DNA of 40,126 nucleotides from Ligilactobacillus aviarius (lineage in GTDB: Bacteria > Bacillota > Bacilli > Lactobacillales > Lactobacillaceae). Position 1 is the first letter of the stretch; every line of letters begins with the position of its first letter. The position numbers and the translations under genes were made by a program. The DNA lies in NCBI RefSeq assembly GCF_001654615.1, contig NZ_LWUD01000046.1:1-40126 (forward strand), written 5' to 3'. The notes beneath the pieces were generated by a model. It ran no database searches, had not been told where the DNA came from, and saw nothing but the letters and a program-made list of their open reading frames with translations. This document shows, in pieces, positions 1 to 7,881 of the stretch.

Positions 1-188
<188 letters not shown>

Positions 189-221
189 TTAAGAATCCTT
201 AATAACCCTCAACACTTTTGA

Positions 222-250
222 ATTATATCAGTAAAAATAAACGTATGCAA
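222..250 (-). promoter_or_regulatory. Sigma-A promoter of gap
   Basis: On the minus strand a -35 box TTGCAT (245-250) and a -10 box TATAAT (222-227) are separated by exactly 17 bases. Transcription would start near 214, giving a leader of about 70 bases before the gap start codon. Further upstream (293-302) is the palindrome AAAACGTTTT, a possible operator core. Confidence 0.7.
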
Positions 251-402
251 GCATATTCATCTTATAAGAGACTAAATATTTATTATCCCAGTAAAACGTT
301 TTCGCCCAAGGCTTTTATTCTCTTAGTAAAGCGTGTACAATACTTATGCATATAAAAAATTCGAATAGACTTGGCGCCTAATAATTTTTTATTTTTATGG
401 GT

Positions 403-434
403 ACAAAAAAAGAGGTTCAAAACTTGAACCTCTT
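403..434 (-). terminator. Rho-independent terminator of tRNA-Arg
   Basis: On the minus strand an 11-bp perfect stem (410-420 with 424-434) closes a 3-base loop and is followed by seven or more T residues. It lies immediately downstream of the tRNA 3' end. Confidence 0.85.
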
Positions 435-440
435 AATGAA

Positions 441-512
441 TGCGCCAACTGGGAGTCGAACCCAGATTACAAGAACCGGAATCTTGTGTGCGATCCATTA
501 CACTATCGGCGC
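441..512 (-). tRNA. tRNA-Arg with anticodon CCG
   Basis: A complete 72-base cloverleaf can be folded on the minus strand. It has a 7-bp acceptor stem (GCGCCGA with TTGGCGC), a 4-bp D stem, a 5-bp anticodon stem (CAAGA with TCTTG) around loop TTCCGGT, a 4-base variable region, and a T arm CTGGG-TTCGACT-CCCAG. The loop gives anticodon CCG, reading the arginine codon CGG, which is common in the genes of this window. The 3' CCA is not encoded. A TATAAT-like -10 box lies just upstream (about 518-524). Confidence 0.93.
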
Positions 513-580
513 ATTACTTTATTATACTAACCTATTCACTATAAAATTGCAACACCTATTTTCAATCTGTGAGGAAAAAA

Positions 581-1855
581 ATGAAAATTTCACAAAATTT
601 GAAACAAAAGCAGCTGCAAAAGCTTGCAATGACGCAACAAATGCAGCAATCGATCAAAATTTTAAAATCGACTAACGAAGAACTTACCAAACTGATCAAG
701 CAACGCGAACTCGAAAATCCATTTATCGAAGTTCATGATTCCCATCCGCAAAATTCTGAGACGGTCGATTTCACTAACTTAATCTCCAACCGGCAACCAT
801 CGCTTGATGATTACCTGCTTGACCAGGTTCACCTTACGATGCGCAATACTCCGATCCGGACATTGGTGATCTACTTTATTGAAAATTTAGATGATAATGG
901 TTATTTGAAACTTGACGTTGACCAAATGACCCACGATCAAAAATTCGATTCCACATTGGTTGCTGACGCGTTGACCCTCTTGCATCAGCTTGATCCGCCC
1001 GGAATCGGAGCCCGCAACCTGCAAGAATGTCTTTTGCTTCAAGCTGAACTTGATCCTGATGCGCCGCAACTCGCGGTTCCAATTTTGCAAAACGACTTTG
1101 AACAGCTCGTAAATAAAAATTGGAACCAGATTGCAACTAAATATTCGATTACCGAAGATGATGCGGTTGCCATTTTGCAATATGTTCAGACCCTTTCACC
1201 CGCTCCCGGTTTAGGGTACCAGCATCCCAACACCGAATACATCTATCCTGACCTGAAAGTTACAGTAAATAACGGAGTTCCTACGGTCGCACTAACCAAG
1301 CATGCGTTACCGCAACTAACATTCAATCAGGAATATTTTGAAGAAATGAATCAATCAGCTGATCCTGCTGTTCAAGCCTTTATTAACCAGAAGAAGCGAG
1401 AATATGATCAGCTCGATAGTCAGATCAATCAGCGCGAAAAAACAATTTTATTAGTGGGGCAAGCAATTATTGCCCATCAGCAAGAATTCTTTACGGATCC
1501 CACGCATCCGCTCAAACCATTACTTTTACGTGACATCGCTCATCAACTTCAACTTCATGAATCGACCATTAGTCGGGCTGTTAATGGTAAATATTTGAAA
1601 ACTGATTTTGGAACGTATGAACTGAAATCATTCTTTACAACCGCTGCCCGCTATGCAGCTGATCAGGAATTAAGTACCGATTCAGTTCAGCGAATGATTC
1701 AAGATTTAGTTGCGAACGAAGACCCACACCATCCGCTTTCTGATCAAAAAATCGTCGATCTTTTAACGGCTAAGAAAATCAAAATTTCACGACGGACAGT
1801 CGCAAAGTACCGTTCGCAACTTGGAATTCCATCATCAAGTAAACGAAAGCAATAA
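581..1855 (+). CDS. rpoN: RNA polymerase sigma-54 factor
   Basis: This 424-residue protein is sigma-54, which directs RNA polymerase to -24/-12 promoters and needs an AAA+ activator. The N-terminal glutamine-rich activator region (QKQLQKLAMTQQMQQSIKIL) ends in the conserved ELENPFIE. A core-binding region follows, then a helix-turn-helix (HESTISRAVNGKYLKT) and, near the C-terminus, the RpoN box SRRTVAKYR that reads the -24 element. I chose the ATG at 581 because GAGG lies six bases upstream; an in-frame GTG at 569 overlaps that ribosome binding site. Known lactobacillal sigma-54 mostly controls mannose-type PTS operons through LevR-like activators, but none is in this window. It converges on glmS with a shared terminator. 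Confidence 0.95.
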   Translation: MKISQNLKQKQLQKLAMTQQMQQSIKILKSTNEELTKLIKQRELENPFIEVHDSHPQNSETVDFTNLISNRQPSLDDYLLDQVHLTMRNTPIRTLVIYFIENLDDNGYLKLDVDQMTHDQKFDSTLVADALTLLHQLDPPGIGARNLQECLLLQAELDPDAPQLAVPILQNDFEQLVNKNWNQIATKYSITEDDAVAILQYVQTLSPAPGLGYQHPNTEYIYPDLKVTVNNGVPTVALTKHALPQLTFNQEYFEEMNQSADPAVQAFINQKKREYDQLDSQINQREKTILLVGQAIIAHQQEFFTDPTHPLKPLLLRDIAHQLQLHESTISRAVNGKYLKTDFGTYELKSFFTTAARYAADQELSTDSVQRMIQDLVANEDPHHPLSDQKIVDLLTAKKIKISRRTVAKYRSQLGIPSSSKRKQ

Positions 1856-1891
1856 AAAAATCATTGGCATTTTCAGCCAATGATTTTTTTA
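1854..1891. terminator. Bidirectional terminator between rpoN and glmS
   Basis: A 9-bp stem ATCATTGGC (1860-1868) with GCCAATGAT (1876-1884) is flanked by A-runs on one side and T-runs on the other, so it can terminate both convergent transcripts. Confidence 0.85.
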
Positions 1892-3709
1892 TTATTCAAC
1901 CGTTACACTCTTTGCAAGGTTCCGTGGTTTATCAACATCGTATCCGCGTTGTTCACTTGCATAGTAAGCAAGCAATTGAGCAGGGATAATTGCAACCAAT
2001 GATGTCAATAACGGGTGAACCGTCGGCAATACGATTTGGTCGGTATCCTTTGCTAAATCTTTCGAAACAATTGAAATCACGTTCGCGCCCCGGGCAACAA
2101 CTTCTTCTTCGTTGCTCCGTGTGTGTGATGCAATTGCATGATCAGTGATAATTGAAATTACCGGTGTTCCTTCTTCGATCAACGCAATCGTTCCGTGTTT
2201 CAATTCTCCGGCAGCAAATCCTTCAGTTTGAATATATGAAACTTCTTTCAGCTTCAATGCTGCTTCAATTGCTGTATCATAATCAATTGCCCGTCCAATG
2301 TAAAATGCGTTCCGAGCCTTTGCAAGGTACTTTTGAGCAAGTTTTTCGATGTCGTGTTTTTCATCAACCAATTCTTGCATTCCGTTCGCAACAATTGATA
2401 ATTCCTTCCGCACATCAAAGTCTTTGGCTTCTTGGTATCCCATGTCAACCCCAAGAGCCTTTGCTAATAAGGCTTCAACTGCAATCTGAGCAGTGTATGC
2501 CTTGGTTGAAGCAACCGCGATTTCTGGGCCAGCATACAATAATAAGGTATACGTTGCTTCCCGTGATAACGTTGAGTTCGCAACGTTAGTGATCGTTAAG
2601 CTTGGATAACCGGCTTCATTAACCTGGGTTAATACTTGGTGGCTATCTGCAGTTTCACCACTTTGAGTCAAGAAAATGAAGAATGGTTTCTTTGATAATA
2701 ATGGTTGGTTGTAAGCAAATTCGGAAGCAACATGCACTTCAGTTGGAATCTTGGCGAATTTTTCAAACAATTCATGGCCAACCAACCCAGCATGGTAACT
2801 TGTTCCGGCAGCCACAATGTAAAGCCGATCAGCATCTTCGATCGCATTGATCAAATCTTGGTCGATCTTCATTGAGCCGTCTTCATTTGTATATTCTTGA
2901 ACTAACTTGTGCATTACTGCTGGTTGTTCATCAATTTCCTTCAACATGAAGTGTTCGTAAGCATCCTTTTCTGAAGCACTTGCATCTTCATCAACGTGGA
3001 AGGTCTTCCGTTCAACCGGTTGGCCGTTAGCATCTTGAATCTTAATTTCATCTGCCGTTAATTCAACGATTTCGCCGTCATGTAATTCAATGAAATCATG
3101 CGTAACGTTTAACATTGCCATTGCATCTGAGCAGACAACGTTGAATCCGTCACAAACCCCAATCAATAATGGGCTCTTCTTCTTGGCAATATATAAGGTT
3201 TCTGGATTTTCACGGTCGATCATCAAAATTCCGTAAGTTGAACCATCATCTAAAACGCTGATCGTCTTCTTGAATGCTTCAAGGGTTGACATCCCTTCCT
3301 TCGCAAAATGACCGACTAATTGAACGATCACTTCAGAATCTGTTTCACCCGCAAATTTAACTCCTTGAAGATATTCTTCCTTCAATTCCTTAAAGTTTGT
3401 AATTACCCCATTGTGAACAAGGTAAAACCGACCATCTTCTGAAACATGTGGGTGAGCATTGGCTTCGCTTGGAATTCCGTGCGTTGCCCACCGTGTATGT
3501 GCAACCCCAATTGTTCCGTGAACATCGTCGCTGATCTTCTTTTCAAGTTCTGAAATGCGGCCTTTCGTTTTAATTAAATAATCTTTTCCCTTTTCATCAT
3601 TAACGTAAATTCCGGCTGAATCATATCCCCGGTATTCCAACTTCTTTAATCCATGAATCAATAATTCAACTGCGTTGTCGTTTCCGACTTCACCGACAAT
3701 TCCACACAT
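1892..3709 (-). CDS. glmS: Glutamine-fructose-6-phosphate aminotransferase (isomerizing)
   Basis: This 605-residue enzyme makes glucosamine-6-phosphate from fructose-6-phosphate and glutamine, the first committed step to UDP-GlcNAc and peptidoglycan. The catalytic Cys2 starts the glutaminase domain (MCGIVGEVG), with HTRWATHG and GETDSEV further along. Two SIS sugar-isomerase domains follow (about 285-420 and 455-590; SQSGETADS and STKAYTAQ visible), and the conserved end DKPRNLAKSVTVE is present. The length is normal for the family. It is a single-gene unit between terminators. I saw no glmS ribozyme in its leader; instead two NagR/YvoA-type operators bracket the promoter, suggesting amino-sugar-responsive repression. 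Confidence 0.97.
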   Translation of the reverse strand: MCGIVGEVGNDNAVELLIHGLKKLEYRGYDSAGIYVNDEKGKDYLIKTKGRISELEKKISDDVHGTIGVAHTRWATHGIPSEANAHPHVSEDGRFYLVHNGVITNFKELKEEYLQGVKFAGETDSEVIVQLVGHFAKEGMSTLEAFKKTISVLDDGSTYGILMIDRENPETLYIAKKKSPLLIGVCDGFNVVCSDAMAMLNVTHDFIELHDGEIVELTADEIKIQDANGQPVERKTFHVDEDASASEKDAYEHFMLKEIDEQPAVMHKLVQEYTNEDGSMKIDQDLINAIEDADRLYIVAAGTSYHAGLVGHELFEKFAKIPTEVHVASEFAYNQPLLSKKPFFIFLTQSGETADSHQVLTQVNEAGYPSLTITNVANSTLSREATYTLLLYAGPEIAVASTKAYTAQIAVEALLAKALGVDMGYQEAKDFDVRKELSIVANGMQELVDEKHDIEKLAQKYLAKARNAFYIGRAIDYDTAIEAALKLKEVSYIQTEGFAAGELKHGTIALIEEGTPVISIITDHAIASHTRSNEEEVVARGANVISIVSKDLAKDTDQIVLPTVHPLLTSLVAIIPAQLLAYYASEQRGYDVDKPRNLAKSVTVE

Positions 3710-3750
3710 AATGTTATCCTCTTCCTGTTTATCAATTTAAGATTTTTATA

Positions 3751-3768
3751 ATTGGTATAGATTAATTT
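3751..3768. promoter_or_regulatory. NagR/YvoA-type (dre) operator in the glmS leader
   Basis: The plus strand reads ATTGGTATAGATTAATTT, matching the GntR-family NagR/YvoA dre consensus (ATTGGTATAGA-like) in its left half, with a weaker right half. It lies downstream of the glmS promoter, where a bound repressor would block elongation. The motif is seen; the regulator is inferred from the family. Confidence 0.6.
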
Positions 3769-3795
3769 AAAATGATATTAATCAATGCAACTAAT

Positions 3796-3824
3796 AATAT
3801 ATCCATGTTTTGATTAAATGTCAA
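3796..3824 (-). promoter_or_regulatory. Sigma-A promoter of glmS
   Basis: On the minus strand a perfect -35 TTGACA (3819-3824) and a -10 TATATT (3796-3801) are 17 bases apart. The predicted start is near 3789, giving a leader of about 80 bases. Confidence 0.85.
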
Positions 3825-3838
3825 ACATAAAATCAATT

Positions 3839-3860
3839 ATTGGTATAGGACTATACCAAT
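3839..3860. promoter_or_regulatory. NagR/YvoA-type (dre) operator upstream of the glmS promoter
   Basis: This is a perfect 22-base inverted repeat: ATTGGTATAG, spacer GA, CTATACCAAT. It is a near-ideal palindromic version of the dre site bound by NagR/YvoA GntR-family repressors and lies 15 bases upstream of the -35 box. Together with the site at 3751-3768 it brackets the promoter. Confidence 0.7.
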
Positions 3861-3873
3861 ATTGAAAAAGAGA

Positions 3874-3910
3874 TAAAAAAAAGAGGATGCAACCGTAACT
3901 GCATCCTCTT
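3874..3910 (-). terminator. Terminator of secA
   Basis: On the minus strand an 11-bp stem AAGAGGATGCA (3900-3910 with 3881-3891) and an 8-base loop are followed by a run of eight T residues, just after the secA stop codon. Confidence 0.85.
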
Positions 3911-3919
3911 AGATATTAA

Positions 3920-6283
3920 TTACCGCCGAATGTTTTGCCGAATTTCAGCTTTCAAGAACAATTTTGTAACGTCCGCTTCAATATCAGCAACCATCCGTTC
4001 AAACATTTCGTAACCATCTGCTTGGTATTCAACTAACGGATTCAATTGACCATATCCCCGCAATCCGATTGATTGCCGTAATTGGTCCATTTCATCAATG
4101 TGGTTTGTCCAGTGGTCATCAACGACCCGCAAGATAACAACCTTTTCAAATTCAAGCATTTGAGCTGGATCGTTCAGTTGTTTTGCTTTGCCTTGATAGT
4201 TTTCTTCTGCAAGATCCATCAAGTAGTCTTGGATTTCTTCCGGAGTCTTGCCGGCAAAATCATTGACCGTGATGCTGCCTTCCTTAACCATGTTAGCTTC
4301 TGCAAATTCAACTAAACCATCTAAATCCCATTCAGACTTATCACCTTGAGTCCGAACTTCAACGGCGTGTTTAACCGTCCGCCGAATCATTGGCATAATA
4401 ACGTCTTTCAAACTCTTATCTTCAAGAATTACTTCTTGACGTTGCTTGTAAATGACTTCCCGTTGAGCCCGCATAACATCATCGTATTGAAGAACTTGTT
4501 TCCGGGTATCGTAGTTGTTCCCTTCAACCCGTTTTTGAGCAGATTCAACTTGCTTGGTGATCATCTTTGATTGGATAACTGCTTCGTCATCAGCAACCTT
4601 CATGCTTTCAAGCAAATCCTTGATCTTTTCTGAACCGAACCGGAGCATCAAATCATCTTCAAGTGAAAGGTAGAATTGTGACAATCCTGGATCACCTTGA
4701 CGACCTGAACGTCCCCGCAACTGGTTATCGATCCGCCGTGATTCGTGCCGTTCAGTTCCGATAACTGCAAGGCCACCTAAATCACGCACCCCAGGTCCTA
4801 ACTTAATATCCGTCCCACGACCAGCCATGTTCGTCGCAATCGTAACTGCGCCGCGTTGACCAGCATTCGCAACAATTTCCGCTTCCTTAGCGTGGTTCTT
4901 CGCGTTCAAAACAGCGTGCGGAATACCACGTTTATCAAGCAATTGTGAAAGATATTCAGATGTTTCAACCGCAACCGTTCCGACTAAGACTGGTTGACCA
5001 GCTTTGTGACGCCGTTCAATATCGTCAGCAACCGCATTAAACTTGCTCTTCAATGTTGGGTACAACAAGTCTGGACGGTCATCCCGAATAACCGGTTTGT
5101 TGGTTGGAATCGTAATAACTTGCATGTTGTAGATTTCACGGAATTCTTCTTCTTCAGTCTTCGCTGTCCCAGTCATTCCAGCTAACTTGCTGTACATCCG
5201 GAAGAAGTTCTGGTACGTGATGTTGGCCATGGTCTTCGTTTCTTCTTGGATTTCAACGTGTTCCTTGGCTTCAATTGCTTGGTGCAATCCATCTGAATAA
5301 CGCCGACCATCCATTACACGTCCAGTAAATTGATCAACGATCAAAACTTCACCCTTTTGAACAACATAGTCTTTATCCCGCAACATAATGTAGTTTGCCC
5401 GCAAGGCATTGTCCAAGTGGTGGTTCAATGCCGTGTTGTCTGGATCAAACAAGTTTGTCAATCCAAAGTACTTTTCAGCTTTTTGAATCCCTTCTTCAGT
5501 CAATGAAACGGTCTTTGATTCAAGATCGATGTTGTAATCTTCGTCTTCAGTCAATGTCTTCGCAAACCGGTCTGTCCGAACATACAATGACGTTGAGCCC
5601 GTTGCTTGACCAGAAATGATCAATGGGGTCCGCGCTTCATCGATCAAAATTGAGTCTACTTCGTCGACGATTACATAGTTCAATGGCCGTTGAACCATAT
5701 CCTCTTTATAAACAACCATGTTATCCCGCAAATAGTCGAAACCAAGTTCGCTGTTTGTTGAGTATGTGATGTCCGCATTGTATGCTTCCCGTTTTTCTTC
5801 TGGTGATTTGCTTGAAACGTTTAATCCAACCGTTAATCCAAGCCACTTATATAATTCACCCATTTCAGTTGCGTCACGTTCTGAAAGGTATTCGTTAACC
5901 GTAACAACGTGAACCCCTTTCCCTGAAAGAGCATTCAAGTAAACTGGCATGGTAGCCGTCAAAGTTTTTCCTTCACCAGTTTTCATTTCAGCAATGTTAC
6001 CTTCATGAAGAACGATTCCACCTAAAATTTGAACGTGGTACGGGTATAAGCCCAAGACACGCTTAGCACCTTCACGAGCAACGGCAAATGCTTCTGGAAG
6101 CAAATCATCTAGTGTTTCGCCGTTTTGATATCTTTCTTTAAATTTCGGTGTTTGAGCTTTTAATTCTTCATCTGAAAGCTTTGCCATTTGATCAGCATAA
6201 CTTTCAACCTTATTTGCAATTTTATTTAAGCGTTTAATTTCGCGTTTATCACTTTCAACCCATTTTTTAAGAATATTAACCAT
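3920..6283 (-). CDS. secA: Protein translocase ATPase SecA
   Basis: SecA (787 residues) is the ATPase that pushes unfolded preproteins through SecYEG. Walker A (MKTGEGKT, about 100-107), the DEVD box ([16 protein letters not shown], about 208-223), the preprotein cross-linking domain, the second motor domain ([23 protein letters not shown]) and the C-terminal helical scaffold are present in order. The protein ends at AEIRQNIRR without the C-terminal cysteine-rich zinc-binding tail found in many SecA proteins; a short form is normal in lactobacilli. The ATG follows GAAGGGAA. It has its own promoter and terminator. The usual downstream neighbour prfB is absent; glmS follows. Confidence 0.97.
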   Translation of the reverse strand: MVNILKKWVESDKREIKRLNKIANKVESYADQMAKLSDEELKAQTPKFKERYQNGETLDDLLPEAFAVAREGAKRVLGLYPYHVQILGGIVLHEGNIAEMKTGEGKTLTATMPVYLNALSGKGVHVVTVNEYLSERDATEMGELYKWLGLTVGLNVSSKSPEEKREAYNADITYSTNSELGFDYLRDNMVVYKEDMVQRPLNYVIVDEVDSILIDEARTPLIISGQATGSTSLYVRTDRFAKTLTEDEDYNIDLESKTVSLTEEGIQKAEKYFGLTNLFDPDNTALNHHLDNALRANYIMLRDKDYVVQKGEVLIVDQFTGRVMDGRRYSDGLHQAIEAKEHVEIQEETKTMANITYQNFFRMYSKLAGMTGTAKTEEEEFREIYNMQVITIPTNKPVIRDDRPDLLYPTLKSKFNAVADDIERRHKAGQPVLVGTVAVETSEYLSQLLDKRGIPHAVLNAKNHAKEAEIVANAGQRGAVTIATNMAGRGTDIKLGPGVRDLGGLAVIGTERHESRRIDNQLRGRSGRQGDPGLSQFYLSLEDDLMLRFGSEKIKDLLESMKVADDEAVIQSKMITKQVESAQKRVEGNNYDTRKQVLQYDDVMRAQREVIYKQRQEVILEDKSLKDVIMPMIRRTVKHAVEVRTQGDKSEWDLDGLVEFAEANMVKEGSITVNDFAGKTPEEIQDYLMDLAEENYQGKAKQLNDPAQMLEFEKVVILRVVDDHWTNHIDEMDQLRQSIGLRGYGQLNPLVEYQADGYEMFERMVADIEADVTKLFLKAEIRQNIRR

Positions 6284-6338
6284 ATCTGATTCCCTTCTAA
6301 AGTTTTCATTTGGTTAATTGAAAAATATACCAAGTCTA

Positions 6339-6366
6339 ATAATATCATTTTTCAACGGCTTTTCAA
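6339..6366 (-). promoter_or_regulatory. Promoter of secA
   Basis: On the minus strand -35 TTGAAA (6361-6366) and -10 TATTAT (6339-6344) are 16 bases apart, about 55 bases before the secA start codon. Confidence 0.6.
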
Positions 6367-6443
6367 ACCGCTAAAGAAGCGTTTCTTCCCTTTTATGAAA
6401 AATTTAATTAAAAAATTTAGTTATTTTGCCGTTAACATCGAAA

Positions 6444-6472
6444 AGAGGCCGCACTAACCTAGCGCAGCCTCT
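6444..6472 (-). terminator. Terminator-like hairpin after hpf
   Basis: On the minus strand an 11-bp stem with two or three G-T wobble pairs (AGAGGCTGCGC with GTGCGGCCTCT) and a 7-base loop is followed by only TTTTCG. The T-tract is short, so some read-through into secA is possible. Confidence 0.6.
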
Positions 6473-6476
6473 CCCA

Positions 6477-6496
6477 CGGTAATGCCCACTTTACCG
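6477..6496. repeat. Small inverted repeat between hpf and its terminator
   Basis: CGGTAA (6477-6482) pairs with TTACCG (6491-6496) around an 8-base loop. It lies 25 bases after the hpf stop codon, directly before the larger hairpin. It may help stabilise the hpf mRNA 3' end; no T-tract follows it. Confidence 0.45.
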
Positions 6497-6521
6497 CAAT
6501 TTCGATTTAGTTTTTAATTAA

Positions 6522-7070
6522 TTATTCTTCATTAATGTCAATCAAACCGTACCGACCATCACGCCGCCGGTAAACAATGTTGATGTCATCATTTTCAGCA
6601 TCTTTGTAAATAAAGAAATTATGCCCAAGCATTTCCATTTGCAAAACTGCTTCTTCGCTGTCCATTGGCTTTACGGCAATGTTCTTTGTTCTTACGATTT
6701 CAATCTTCTTTTCGTCAGCTTCACCTTCAACATCGTTAACGAAGTCTGCATGGTCAAAGCCCTTTTCCCGTGACTTGCGGTTCACCTTTGTCTTGTGTTT
6801 CCGAATTTGACGGATCAACTTATCAGTAACCAAATCAATGCTGCCGTACATGTCAGTTGATGTTTCTTCTGCACGCAATACCAAGTATGGAAGCGGAATT
6901 GTAACTTCCACCTTCGCCGTCTTATCTGGATATGTCTTTAAATTAACATGCGCCGTTGCATTGATATTTTGATCCAAATACTTTTCTAATTTGGAAACTT
7001 TCTTTTCGATATAATCCCGAATTGCCGATGTTACTTCAATATTTTCCCCGCGAACGTTAACCTTTAACAT
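6522..7070 (-). CDS. hpf: Long-form ribosome hibernation promoting factor
   Basis: This 182-residue protein has the HPF/RaiA N-terminal ribosome-binding fold (VNVRGENIEVTSAIRDYIEKK, residues about 3-95) and the C-terminal dimerisation domain (about 125-180, with EAVLQMEMLGHNFFIYKD). That makes it the long HPF that pairs 70S ribosomes into inactive 100S dimers in stationary phase or stress. I chose the ATG at 7070 because AAAGGAG lies eight bases before it; a GTG at 7088 is inside that ribosome binding site. The leader holds a small hairpin (GAGTA-GTGA-TACTC), and the promoter spacer contains a cre-like sequence. The position between comFC and secA is conserved in lactobacilli. Confidence 0.94.
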   Translation of the reverse strand: MLKVNVRGENIEVTSAIRDYIEKKVSKLEKYLDQNINATAHVNLKTYPDKTAKVEVTIPLPYLVLRAEETSTDMYGSIDLVTDKLIRQIRKHKTKVNRKSREKGFDHADFVNDVEGEADEKKIEIVRTKNIAVKPMDSEEAVLQMEMLGHNFFIYKDAENDDINIVYRRRDGRYGLIDINEE

Positions 7071-7134
7071 AATAATTTCTCCTTTCACAACTGAGTATCA
7101 CTACTCAAAAGAGACCTCTCATCTCTTCACTTTT

Positions 7135-7163
7135 ATTATATCCGAAAACGCTTTAATTAACAA
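7135..7163 (-). promoter_or_regulatory. Promoter of hpf with cre-like spacer
   Basis: On the minus strand -35 TTGTTA (7158-7163) and -10 TATAAT (7135-7140) are 17 bases apart. The spacer contains AAAGCGTTTTC, resembling the CcpA cre consensus TGWAARCGYTWWCA with mismatches in its outer positions. Confidence 0.7.
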
Positions 7164-7188
7164 TCAATTGCATTAATTTAAATAAATC

Positions 7189-7881
7189 TTAACGTGCAAG
7201 GGTAACTGACCGAATCTCAGCCGCGCCGGCTTTTAGTAAGAGATCTTGCGCATGATAAAGGGTGCGGCCCGTCGTGTAAATATCATCGATCAATACTACA
7301 GATTGATTTTTGACTTTTACTGGTGATTGCAAAATAAACGGCTGTTGCGTTTGCATTCGTTCTGCCCGATTTTTATGCGATTGTTTGACCCGATGCCGCT
7401 CGTCATCCATCACCAGCCACTGTTCCGTTTTTAACTTCGCAGTTAATCCTTTTACCTGGTTAAATCCCCGCTCATTAACCATGTGCTGATCAACTGGAAT
7501 GATACAGTACTTCCATTTGCGCTGCGGATATTTTTGCCGAATAAACTGCTGAAATTCGGCTTGAAAAACCTTTCGCAAATAATAATCGCCCGCAAATTTG
7601 TACTGTTCAAAATAATCCCGCATTGCTTCGTTATGATAACAATATAATGCCTGATTATCCAAAAGCGGTTTTCCCATTTTTCGCCACCGCACACAGTCAG
7701 CACAATATTGTGAAGCGCACATCCGTCCGCATCCCTTACAGGTTGGACCGTCAATTCGCTGAAAACGGCTTTGACAATCATCGCAAATAAATTTTTCTTT
7801 AAAAGGTTCTAGTGAAAAAATCCACGCAAGGCTTAATGAATAGTCTAAGTCGCGTTTGCATAATAAACATTTACGATTCAT
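7189..7881 (-). CDS. comFC: ComFC competence-associated phosphoribosyltransferase-like protein
   Basis: This 230-residue protein has an N-terminal cysteine-rich zinc region (CLLCKRDL, CDDC, CKGC, CADC within the first 70 residues) and a C-terminal type I phosphoribosyltransferase domain with the PRPP loop VVLIDDIYTTGRTL. This is the ComFC/GntX architecture needed for uptake of transforming DNA in competent Firmicutes. Its start overlaps the end of comFA by 11 bases, so the two are translationally coupled. It ends about 50 bases before the hpf promoter, with no obvious terminator. Confidence 0.92.
   Translation of the reverse strand: MNRKCLLCKRDLDYSLSLAWIFSLEPFKEKFICDDCQSRFQRIDGPTCKGCGRMCASQYCADCVRWRKMGKPLLDNQALYCYHNEAMRDYFEQYKFAGDYYLRKVFQAEFQQFIRQKYPQRKWKYCIIPVDQHMVNERGFNQVKGLTAKLKTEQWLVMDDERHRVKQSHKNRAERMQTQQPFILQSPVKVKNQSVVLIDDIYTTGRTLYHAQDLLLKAGAAEIRSVTLAR

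Noticed and set aside
397-675. A 92-codon plus-strand reading frame over the tRNA and the rpoN start
   Set aside because: It runs through the tRNA terminator and tRNA gene in antisense and into rpoN in another frame, with no ribosome binding site.
876-1180. Minus-strand reading frames inside rpoN and similar antisense frames elsewhere
   Set aside because: They are shadows of strongly conserved genes, with unnatural composition and no ribosome binding sites.
3710-3800. glmS ribozyme in the glmS leader
   Set aside because: The leader is only about 80 bases and AT-rich; I cannot find the conserved ribozyme core, and NagR-type operators explain regulation better.
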